This document shows, one piece after another, positions 1-7,725 of a stretch of 27,020 nucleotides of DNA. The notes below the pieces were generated by a model. The model had not been told where the DNA came from, searched no databases, and was given only the letters and a program-made list of their open reading frames with translations. The stretch is from Selaginella moellendorffii (Eukaryota > Streptophyta > Lycopodiopsida > Selaginellales > Selaginellaceae), in the NCBI RefSeq assembly GCF_000143415.4, contig NW_003314456.1, forward strand, positions 21,627 through 48,646, read 5' to 3'. The position numbers were made by a program, and so were the translations under genes. How positions within the stretch are numbered: position 1 is the first letter of the stretch; the number at the start of each line of letters is the position of its first letter.

Positions 1-99
1 GTGACAAACCCTTGGAGAGGTGGCACCTTTGAGGTTGCATGCCACGTGACATGACATTGGAAGGTACCTCTTCTGCACTTGTATGCCATGTGGCATACC
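1..99. other. Left flank, unidentified, hairpin-bearing
   Basis: This stretch has no counterpart at the matching place in the other LTR copies. It contains an 18-base stem-loop at 81-98 (GTATGCCA, loop TG, TGGCATAC; 8-bp perfect stem) and a smaller one at 18-28 (AGGTG G CACCT). The style matches the hairpins of the main element, so it may belong to a sister element; that is inference. No coding sequence or LTR end could be recognised. Confidence 0.5.
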
Positions 100-366
100 T
101 CAGGCCCTGGATATGTCGGGCCCCGGACATGTCGGGCCCCAGATATGTCGGGCACCCGATATGTCCGGCCCCAGATATATTGGGCCCCGGACATGTCGGG
201 CACCCAGACATATCCGGGCCCCGACATATCCGGCCCCGGACATGTCGGGCCCCGGATATGTCGGGCACCCGATATGTCGGGCCCCAGAGATGTCGGGCCC
301 CAGATATATCGGGCCCCGGACATGTCCGGGCCACGTGACGTCCGGCCCCGAACATGTCGGGCACCC
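100..366. repeat. 16-bp-unit minisatellite (GGGCCCCGGACATGTC)
   Basis: A tandem array with a consensus unit near GGGCCCCGGACATGTC and variants such as GGGCACCCGATATGTC. Each unit joins two palindromic cores, GGGCCC and GACATGTC. A few units appear in reverse orientation, which the near-palindromic unit makes possible. It runs directly into the 11/12-bp minisatellite of LTR1 at about 367 and occupies the place where the other LTRs have their first ~230 bases. The open frames across it are low-complexity readings of the repeat. Confidence 0.85.
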
Positions 367-708
367 GATATGGACCCGAAATGGAGTCCGAGATGGAGTC
401 CGAGATGGAGTCCGAGGTGGACCCGAGATGGACCTGAAATGGAGTCCGAGATGGACCCGAGATGGAGTCCGAGATGGAGTCCGAGATGGACCCGAGATGG
501 ACCCGAGATGGAGTCCGATATGGAGTCCGAGATGGAGTCCGAAGTCGAGACCGAGACCGGAACCGAGACCGGGACCGAGACCGAGACCGAGACCGAGATC
601 GGGACCGAGACCGAGACCGAGGCCGAGGCCAAGACCGAGTCCGAGTCCGAATCCGAGTCCGAGTCCGAGTCCGAGTCCGGGTCCGAGTCCGAGTCCGAGT
701 CCGGAGCC
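367..708 (+). repeat. LTR1 compound minisatellite (12/11-bp then 6-bp units)
   Basis: The first part (to about 544) alternates 12-bp GAGATGGAGTCC and 11-bp GAGATGGACCC units. The second part is built of 6-bp units (GAGACC, GGGACC, GAGTCC). Arg-Asp, Glu-Thr, Pro-Arg and Gly-Leu open frames on both strands come only from this repetition and are not genes. Confidence 0.9.
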
Positions 709-1405
709 TGAGAGGGTGAAAGCCCAAAGCGTTCGTCTCCCAGACCCTGGGGGGTTTGGTGAGCTCCAAAAGTATAGTAGGGGGAGGACTGCAGTGGAGC
801 CAGTTTGGCCAGGAAAGGCCAGTTTGGCCCAGGAAGGCCGGACCCAGTGTTGGGTGATGAGCTGCCCACTGGGAAGTCCAAGACTAGAGTGAACACGGAC
901 CGACAAGAGGGGTAGCTTGGTGAAGTGTTCAAGAGCCGGCTCTAGTTCCCCCGGGAGATCGACTGGCCGATGCTCCCAATCCAAGTGTGGGTGGCACTAC
1001 CTACTTGGATACCAGGCGTGGCTCAACAGAACCTCGCTCTAAGCCCATGGCTAGAGCACCCAAGGGTAGAAGGCGAGGAGAGTACCCAGGTGGCTCGCGT
1101 AAGGCCACGGTGTTCCGAAATGTTGTCCCAAAGGCCCAGACTGTGGAAAGGAAGAGGAGCAGTCCTCTGGGGTAGTGACCAAGGACACAGTCGTGTGGTG
1201 AGGAAGTCCCAGAGGACCGTGGGACTTAGTGGTCGGGCCTGTGGGTCTCGGTCCTGTGGCAGTGTTGGCAAACACGGCCAGGGGCAGAAAGGGACTTAGT
1301 GGGGACTGACAGAGGGATATTGGGGAAGGCTATTCCCCTTGTCGGTGGGCATCCTAAGGATGCTAAGGAGTGGATCTGAGATGACCACTCACGGATGGTT
1401 TGCCT

Positions 1406-2018
1406 AGTCTTGGGGAGCCAAGACTGTGATGCAAGTGGTATTGGACTACCAGTGTGGCAAAGGTGATTGGGCATGGCCTTAGCGTAACGGGCTGCTATGT
1501 CGGTGGTACCTTTGAGTGTCGGTCATGGGATCGGACACGTGGAGCACTTGGACCAAGTGCAAATGTTGAGTGGCACGGATGCCATTCTTGGGGCTAGCAA
1601 GTCCCAAGTCCTGGATTGGACTTATGGAGGTTGTGAATGAGACTCCTCCAAGTGGTCGGAGGTGTGGTTAAGTGACTAAAGTAGAATGGAAAATTTAGTC
1701 GCTTACAACATGGCCCAGTCTTGGAGACACGAGGTGGTGATGCAAGTGGTGTTGGACCACTAGTGCAGCAAAGGTGAATGGGCCTGGCCTTAGCGTAACG
1801 GGCCGAGATGTCAGTGGTACCTTTGGGTGTCGGTCTTGGGACCGGACACGTGGAGCACTTGGACCAGGTGCAAGTGTTGAGTGGCAGGGATGCCATTCTT
1901 GGGGCTAGCAAGTCCCAAGTCCTGAATTGGACTGATGGAGGTTGTGAATAAGACTCCTCCAAGTGGTCGAAGGTGTGGTTAAGTGACTAAAGTAGAATGG
2001 AAAATTTAGTCGCTTACA
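1406..2018 (+). repeat. 311-bp-period tandem duplication at the 3' part of LTR1
   Basis: Unit a spans 1406-1707 and unit b 1717-2018, 302 bp each. Both begin at AGTCTTGG and end at the LTR terminus TTTAGTCGCTTACA. Unit a therefore contains a complete LTR 3' end in the middle of the LTR, followed by ACATGGCCC before unit b. LTR3 and both nested LTRs carry one unit only, and LTR4 shows a single b-like unit up to the window edge. Confidence 0.88.
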
Positions 2019-2020
2019 AC

Positions 2021-2033
2021 TTGGTATCGGAGC
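2021..2033 (+). promoter_or_regulatory. Primer-binding site, tRNA-iMet type (copy 1)
   Basis: TTGGTATCGGAGC lies two bases after the LTR end. The canonical plant initiator-Met primer-binding site is TGGTATCAGAGC. The single A-to-G difference would still pair with the tRNA U as a G-U wobble. The position directly after the 5' LTR and the sequence agree, and they set the sense strand of the array as +. Confidence 0.88.
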
Positions 2034-4503
2034 TATTCCTTAGTCCGACTTTTATTGGTGCTCAAGTATATCACCACTAGTGTTGGCATCGGAAGGTCCG
2101 AGGAGTGGGCCTATCCTTGAGGAGTAGCAAGTCGGGAAGACATGGCTCTCCATTACAGTTCATGTGTGAACTTGTAGACGAGGTGGTGGATAGAAAAGGG
2201 CCAATAATGGAACGACTTTGGGATCTTGGGAACAGTGCAAGGTTTTCCTCATTGAGTTGAGGATGTGATCCGGATGAGCATTTGTCTCAGCAAATTGGCT
2301 AAGGTTGTTGTGGTAAACAACTAAAGTTGGGATCACGGGAAAGACAGAGACTCCAAAACAATAAAGGAGTCACAAGATTATCCTCATATAGTTGAGGTTG
2401 GTGCTCATGAATGTGAGACCAAAGGTAATGACCGTGGAAGGTCAAATACGGAAGAGGACTCAAGTCCTTGAAATGGTAGCCGGGGCTACCTCTAATAAAT
2501 GCTGGAACAACCCAAGGAGTTGGGGGTGTATTGAGTGGATGAGTTGGTATTCTCATCACATGGACAAGTAGTCCTAAGGGGCAAAGGTTGCCCCCAGAGA
2601 ACAAAATCAAGTGTCGGAGTAACACTTGTGAAAATAGTCCTTTTGAGTAGGACAGGAATGCAAGAAGTGTATTCCAGTGAGCTAGTGCCTCACAAGTAGG
2701 ACCTTACGGGTCTGTGGATTAACCAAGTCCAAAATTGCTGGATGACTCAAGTAGAGTCAACGGATGGTCCTAAAAGGACTGATGGAAGCATTTGGACTGA
2801 GGTGTGTTGTACCCCACAAAGGATGGGGGGGGGATCATAGGATCCAAGGATGAGAACAGAGGGTATCTCATCAATGGCAAAATAGGCCATGCTAAAGTTA
2901 TGGGAAAGGTGTTCCCAGAAGAAAACAACTCTGACATAAAGTTGTGTGTGACCTCTATGGTGCAGTGCTAACGGATGGTTGGCATGAGAAAGAGCGGTGT
3001 TGGTCTTGGCAAAGACTTAGACACGAAGGGGAAATGTCATAAAGGTAGGCTCGTGGAGCCGATGGTGTGGAGACACCAAATGTGCTAAGGTGTGATACCT
3101 TGAGGCTATGTTGGTGGGTTCATGAGAACCCCTTGCCAAAGGAATCCCAATGGAAATGGGAATAGCATAGCCTAAGCTGCAGAGCATGCAGTTGGAGTGT
3201 GGTGACCCAGATAATGATGGAAGTGTGAAAGCACCAAGCAATGAGTTGTAGGACTTGACAACTATGAGGCAACTAAGCAAGAGGTGCAAAATAACTGGTT
3301 AAACGGGTAGAAGGTAGCTACCCAAGACTTCTTAATAGCATAAGGAAGTTGGATATACCCTTACGGGGGATAAGTTGCTTGTGTTGCGATATAGTAAGTC
3401 AATGTCATAAAAGGAAATACTCATTGTCAAGAAAGCCATCATTGGGACACCCGGACACTCTAGAACACCAGAAGGTGGTGTTTGATGTCGCGAGGGCAAT
3501 GGATAAAGCCCAAGGGACTAAGTCCCTAGCGAATGATGGATAGAAGGTGCTATCCAAATGTCCAAGGTTGCGGAGACAGGAGAGGACTGTCTACCCGAAT
3601 TGGACAAAGCCAAAAATGGAATTTTGGCAAGGCTAGTGATGGGCATGTAAAGGCCCATAAGCAACAATGTAATCCCAGTGTGTGGGATTATAAGGTGAGC
3701 ATACCCGGATTGAGGAACCACTCCCTAGGCTATTGAGTAAGTCCATCCCTAAGAATACTTGCTAAAGCATGACAGAAAGTGCAAAGCTATCCTCCTGGTC
3801 TGGAGGAGAATGACCGAAGGAAAGGTGTGAAGCCAAAAGCAAGTAGTATTGGGATGGAATTGAACCATAGAAATCAAAAGGCATATCCAATAGTGGTTAT
3901 GAAAGTTGGGAGTGGAGAATCAAGAGGGTGCTCGAGGATGTTGTTGCTAGCAACCGTGATGCCATGGAGAGTCTAAATATGGAATTGTCCATGTTAGACT
4001 ATATGGCAACTATAAAGCTTGCGAAAGGGGAGGCCTTAGCAAGCTGAGGGACAGAGTTCCTTCAAGGTTCCCAAAGACGATTCTAGGTAGCGTAGTACCT
4101 AGAAAGGCCAAGTGTAAATGGTTCATGGAACGCGCGAAATCAGAGTGGCGTAGCAGAAGCGTGGTCTTGAAGCTTGCCATGAGGCAAGGTTATCAAGGTT
4201 AGGGAAGTAGTTCCCGAGTGTTCAAAGAGAGGGCTTTGAACGAAAGTCGATGGTCAAGGACTTTCACGCTTATGCAGGAACCATGTTACAATGGTCGGAG
4301 GACTTGCCAAGTGAGATTGGCACGTCGGGGGAACAAAGACCCTAGTTGAAGGTGATAACTTCAAAAAGGGTGGGCCATGGGGCCGAGCATGGAGGAGTCC
4401 ATGCATGATCACAGACATGTCAAGTGAGAGGACTTGGCAGTGTGGAGGAACTAGGTTCCTAAGCTGTGATCTGTAGCGCACTTTAAAAATAGGTTGGTGC
4501 ACC

Positions 4504-4616
4504 GGCGTGGGGAGTCACGCCAGGCATCTTGTGTGATGCCGTCCGTAGATGCATATACGGAGGTTGGGTTCGAGTCCCGACCCTCTAGTGCTTGGGTTCG
4601 AGTCCCAAATCACTAG
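4504..4616 (+). other. Five-hairpin block with two tRNA T-arm mimics (copy 1)
   Basis: There are five consecutive stem-loops: GGCGTG/CACGCC (4504-4521), GGCATC/GATGCC (4523-4540), CCGTA/TACGG (4543-4560), TTGGG/CCCGA around loop TTCGAGT (4564-4580), and CTAGTG/CACTAG enclosing TTGGG-TTCGAGT-CCCAA (4585-4616). The last two each contain GGTTCGAGTCC, identical to the Pol III B-box and tRNA T-loop consensus, 28 bp apart. I see no matching acceptor stem or good A-box, so I do not call a tRNA gene. Confidence 0.75.
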
Positions 4617-5934
4617 GGCGTGGTGATGGTTTGGAATATGAGGACACTCATATTTCGGTGGTCATGGACTCTCAGTGGGGAGACTGGTTTGGGCACACTG
4701 CCAAGCGAGGGATGCCTCGGAGTCGTGATGCACGGTTAGATTGCTTAGTGTGAAAGCTCAGCATATCTAACTTGAACACTTTGGTGCAAGTGGCACCAAG
4801 GTCGTGGTGAGTGAGATGGGGACACCTAATCTCAGTTGCTATGAACCCTTGGCCGTAAGGGCTAGCTTGGGTGCACCGCCAAGTGTGGGGGATGCCCCCG
4901 GGGTTATAGTCAACAACTTGGAGGTCTAGAAAACCAAGTACCTCTTGGCAACTCTGTTAAGGTGCCAAGGTGAGATCACTAGGTGATCTTATGGCCAGAT
5001 AAGGACAAGGTCCTTGGTTGGCTAAGGAATGAAGTTCCTGGTTCAAAATGTTGAAATTGAACTGTTTAAGGTGGTGTGGCTTGGTCGTGATAACCAAGTG
5101 GGAAGAGCACCTAAGGGAAATAAACTATGTCCGTGTGATGGCATAGTGAGTCCGAGGAAAGTAGTCTCTATAAAAGACCCATAGGAGGGTCACGAAGTTG
5201 GGCCGTGGATAGAGCCCATAGCAGAAGATGCTAAAGAGACGTACTAGGGGTGAACATCCTCCGGACTTGGCAAAGAAGAGTCTTTGCTATGGAACCGAAA
5301 CAATACCTCAAGGAGGGAGGTAGAGATTCGATGTTGCTTGGTGCAACAATCAACGGATAGGAGCAAAAGATGAATGGCCAAGATAGGGCCGTGGAATCCC
5401 TTGGAAGGAATCCAAGTGACAAAGTTAGGCGAGGAACACTAATGTGTTGGACGCTAACAAGTTGTGGGAAAGGAAGTGTGTTTCCAAGGAGGGATTCCGA
5501 ATTGCTCCGATTTGGCAAAAGTGGAAGCTCCAAGGGAGGGAGCGGTAAGGTAGCCAAATGATAGGGCGATGAACAGCCCTAGCACAAAGTATGATAACTG
5601 GAACTTTGGCATGAAATAGAAGAGAGGATGATGGTGCCCTCGAGTAGAGAACTTCCTAGGATGGGAAGTGGAGTTGCACAAAAAGTGCAAGGCAAGGTGT
5701 CGGAGACACCTAGGAAATTGACTCCAAGAAGTCAAGATTCAAAGTTCCAAAGTGCAAAGGTTATATCGATGGAAATTGAGACTACTCGAGAAGGAGTAGT
5801 GGGATTGACTTAGAGAAGGGTCTCTAAGAGGTTTAGCGAGAACTAAACCAATAAAAGGAGAGAACCACTCCTTGTGGTCCAATCAGTCTCTAAGTTGGGG
5901 AGACTACCTTCCTTAGAGGATAGGCAAGGCATGG

Positions 5935-6034
5935 NNNNNNNNNNNNNNNNNNNNNNNNNNNNNNNNNNNNNNNNNNNNNNNNNNNNNNNNNNNNNNNNNN
6001 NNNNNNNNNNNNNNNNNNNNNNNNNNNNNNNNNN
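5935..6034. other. 100-N assembly gap with identical 20-bp borders
   Basis: Exactly 100 N. The 20 bases before it (5915-5934) and after it (6035-6054) are the same, AGAGGATAGGCAAGGCATGG. Read without the gap and one border copy, the sequence aligns with the homologous stretch of internal 2 near 12240-12300. The gap is therefore probably an unmerged overlap of two contigs, or it hides extra local repeat units. Confidence 0.9.
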
Positions 6035-6047
6035 AGAGGATAGGCAA

Positions 6048-6124
6048 GGCATGGTGAGCCTTTGGTGTCAAACCATTGAGGCATATGCAAAAGGCATGGT
6101 GAGCCTTCAATGTCAAACCATTGA
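6048..6124 (+). repeat. 45-bp-period local tandem duplication next to the gap
   Basis: Two 32-bp units (6048-6079 and 6093-6124), each starting GGCATGGTGAGCCTT and ending TGTCAAACCATTGA. The other internal copies have a single unit here. Its position beside the N gap suggests a locally unstable or hard-to-assemble stretch. Confidence 0.75.
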
Positions 6125-6156
6125 CAAATATTGTCTAGGTGCCAAGGATGAAAATG

Positions 6157-6214
6157 GTAACACATACGAGTGTTACTTTACAAAATGGTTTACCGTTCGA
6201 TGAGGACATCGAAC
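6157..6214 (+). other. Two conserved hairpins just upstream of the polypurine tract (copy 1)
   Basis: The first is GTAACAC/GTGTTAC (6157-6163 and 6170-6176) with loop ATACGA. The second is GTTCGATG/CATCGAAC (6195-6202 and 6207-6214) with loop AGGA. Equivalents lie at 12325-12382, 25328-25385 and, reversed, 16886-16943. The first stem is identical in all four copies while its loop is ATACGA, ATGTGG, GTGTGG and GTGTGG. The second is identical in three copies and has one mismatch in the nested copy. Conserved stems with changing loops suggest selection for RNA structure near the 3' end. Confidence 0.8.
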
Positions 6215-6220
6215 TTCGTC

Positions 6221-6235
6221 TATGGGTGGTGGAGT
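6221..6235 (+). promoter_or_regulatory. Polypurine tract before LTR2
   Basis: TATGGGTGGTGGAGT lies directly upstream of the LTR start TGTGAGACAC. It is G-rich but carries T interruptions, so it is a weak polypurine tract. The same 15 bases precede LTR3 (12389-12403) and LTR4 (25392-25406), and their complement follows the nested LTR at 16865-16879. Position is the main evidence for plus-strand priming. Confidence 0.65.
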
Positions 6236-6466
6236 TGTGAGACACAAAATCCCTAGGCCCCAAAGTGGAGCCGGAAGGGCGCCACATGGTAGTGGCCGAA
6301 GCGAGAGCCAAACGAGCGTAACACGTTTGGACCAAAAGCTCCGACTTGAAAAGTCAAGAGCGGGAGTGGAACTCCCAACGAAGTGCTCGAGGAACGAGCA
6401 CGAAGCGAGCAAAAGGCGAGGCTCCAAAAAGGGACCCAAAAGGACCAACGCATGACACGTGGGAGT

Positions 6467-7026
6467 GTCCGAGATGGAGTCCGAGGTGGACCCGAGATGG
6501 ACCCGAGTTGGAGTCCAAAGTGGAGTCCGAGATGGACCCGAGTTGGAGTCCGAAGTGGAGTCCGAGGTGGACCCGAGATGGACCCGAGTTGGAGTCCGAA
6601 GTGGAGTCCGAGATGGAGTCCGAGATGGAGTCCGAGGTGGACCCGAGTTGGAGTCCGAAGTGGAGTCCGAGATGGACCCGAGATGGAGTCCGAGATGGAG
6701 TCCGAGATGGAGTCCGAGGTGGACCCGAGATGGACCCGAAATGGAGTCCGAGATGGAGTCCGAGATGGACCTGAGATGGAGTCCGAGATGGAGTCCGAGA
6801 TGGACCCGAGATGGACCCGAGATGGAGTCCGAGATGGAGTCCGAGATGGAGTCCGAGATGGAGTCCGAGATGGAGTCCGAAGTTGAGACCGAGACCGGGA
6901 CCGAGACCGGGACCGAGACCGAGACCGAGATCGGGACCGAGGCCGAGACCGAGCCCGAGCCCGAGTCCGAGTCCGAATCCGAGTCCGAGTCCGAGTCCGA
7001 GTCCGAGTCCGAGTCCGAGTCCGGAG
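6467..7026 (+). repeat. LTR2 compound minisatellite
   Basis: 12/11-bp units (GAGATGGAGTCC and GAGATGGACCC) run to about 6884, then 6-bp units (GAGACC to GAGTCC) to about 7026. Unit order differs from the other LTRs, so the array expands and contracts. The overlapping long open frames on both strands are repeat artefacts. Confidence 0.92.
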
Positions 7027-7092
7027 CCTGAGAGGGTGAAAGCCCAAAGCGTTCGTCTCCCAGACCCTGGGGGGTTTGGTGAGCCCCAAAAG

Positions 7093-7100
7093 TATAGTAG
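7093..7100 (+). promoter_or_regulatory. Candidate TATA-like element in LTR
   Basis: TATAGTAG, just downstream of the minisatellite, is present in every LTR (773-780, 7093-7100, 13232-13239, 26213-26220; reversed at 16069-16076 and in the second nested LTR). Its place in the LTR suits a core promoter, but it is a poor TATA match and nothing else marks a start site. Confidence 0.25.
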
Positions 7101-7725
7101 GGGGAGGACTGCAGTGGAGCCAGTTTGGCCAGGAAAGGCCAGTTTGGCCCAGGAAGGCCAGACCCAGTGTTGGGTGATGAGCTGCCCACTGGGAAGTCCA
7201 AGACTAGAGTGAACACAGACCGACAAGCGGGGTAGCTTGGTGATGTGTTCAAGAGCCGGCTCTAGTTCCCCCCGGGAGATCGACTGGCCGATGCTCCCAG
7301 TCCAAGTGTGGGTGGCACTACCTACTTGGATACCTGGTGTGGCTCAATGGAACCCGCTCTAAGCCCATGGCTAGAGCACCCAAGGGCAGAAGGCGAGGAG
7401 AGTACCTAGGTGGCTCGCGTAAGGCCACGGTGTTCCGAAATGTTGTCCCAAAGGCCCAGACTGTGGAAAGGAAGAGGAGCAGTCCTCTGGGGTAGTGACC
7501 AAGGACACAGTCGTGTGGTGAGGAAGTCCCAGAGGACCGTGGGACTTAGTGGTCGGGCCTGTGGGTCTCGGTCCAGTGGCAGTGTTGGCAAACACGGCCA
7601 GGGGCAGAAAGGGACTTAGTGGGGACTGACAGAGGGATATTGGGGAAGGCTATTCCCCTTGTCGGTGGGCATCCTAAGGATGCTAAGGAGTGGATCTGAG
7701 ATGACCACTCACGGATGGTTTGCCT

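Larger units (their letters stand above)
367..2018 (+). mobile_element. LTR1, 5'-truncated or chimeric long terminal repeat
   Basis: This matches LTR2 with a 6,320-bp offset from about 720 onward. It ends in CGCTTACA at 2018, followed by AC and the primer-binding site, as expected for a 5' LTR. The usual LTR start (TGTGAGACACAAAATCCC) and the next ~210 bases are absent; the sequence enters through the minisatellite from a different flank. It carries a 311-bp-period tandem duplication (1406-2018) shared only with LTR2. Perfect hairpins include 1322-1338, 1349-1363, 1406-1425 and 1544-1560. A weak TATA-like TATAGTAG sits at 773-780. From about 1081 to 2480, LTR1 and internal 1 are nearly identical to LTR2 and internal 2, while 720-1060 differs more. 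Confidence 0.85.
2019..6235 (+). mobile_element. Internal region 1, non-coding, hairpin-rich
   Basis: This lies between LTR1 and LTR2, about 4.1 kb excluding the N gap. It starts with the primer-binding site and ends with the polypurine tract. Stops interrupt all six frames and no gag-pol motif is visible, so the element is non-autonomous. Short, mostly perfect stem-loops occur throughout. Examples with 6-8 bp stems start at 2475, 2578, 2608, 2901, 3063, 3116, 3464, 3790, 4305, 4387, 4446, 4504, 4523, 4635, 4781, 4974, 5001, 5332, 5674, 5696, 5782, 5830, 6157 and 6195. A nine-G run lies in a purine stretch near 2820-2834. TATAAAAG at 5169-5176 is TATA-like but unproven. The empty insertion site AAAGA matching the nested element is at 2989-2993. 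Confidence 0.85.

Noticed and set aside
2779-2800. Hammerhead ribozyme core, as in plant retrozymes
   Set aside because: CTGATGG occurs here and at 1931, but the required CTGANGA ... GAAA core with its three stems was not found.
3017-3289. A 90-residue antisense frame repeated at 9335-9607, 19657-19977 and 22296-22616
   Set aside because: It is antisense to the element, and the differences between copies are mostly amino-acid changing (Leu/Pro, Cys/Tyr, Phe/Ser, Asn/Lys), as expected for a neutral frame. There is no recognisable family.
4564-4616. A tRNA gene or tRNA-derived SINE at the GGTTCGAGTCC motifs
   Set aside because: The T-arm is imitated twice, but there is no matching acceptor stem, normal D-arm or good A-box. 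I describe it only as a T-arm-like hairpin block.
5169-5176. TATAAAAG as an internal promoter
   Set aside because: A perfect TATA match that is kept in copies 1-3, but it lies within a hairpin (GTCT...AGAC), is altered in the nested copy (17775 region), and no downstream gene exists.
2019-6235. Degenerate gag-pol
   Set aside because: No zinc knuckle, protease DTG/DSG, reverse transcriptase YxDD, RNase H or integrase motif could be seen in any frame on either strand, and the frames are short throughout.
6467-7026. CRISPR array
   Set aside because: The repeats are contiguous 6-12 bp units without unique spacers, and all other signals are from a eukaryotic LTR element.
367-7031. Long open frames rich in Asp-Ser, Arg-Asp, Arg-Thr, Gly-Leu or Glu-Ser runs over the LTR minisatellites (also 12404-13400, 15865-16850, 21329-22430, 25344-26404)
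   Set aside because: They are open in several frames and on both strands at once because the 6- and 12-bp repeat units contain no stop codons. The sequence is a minisatellite, and no domain or gene structure is seen.
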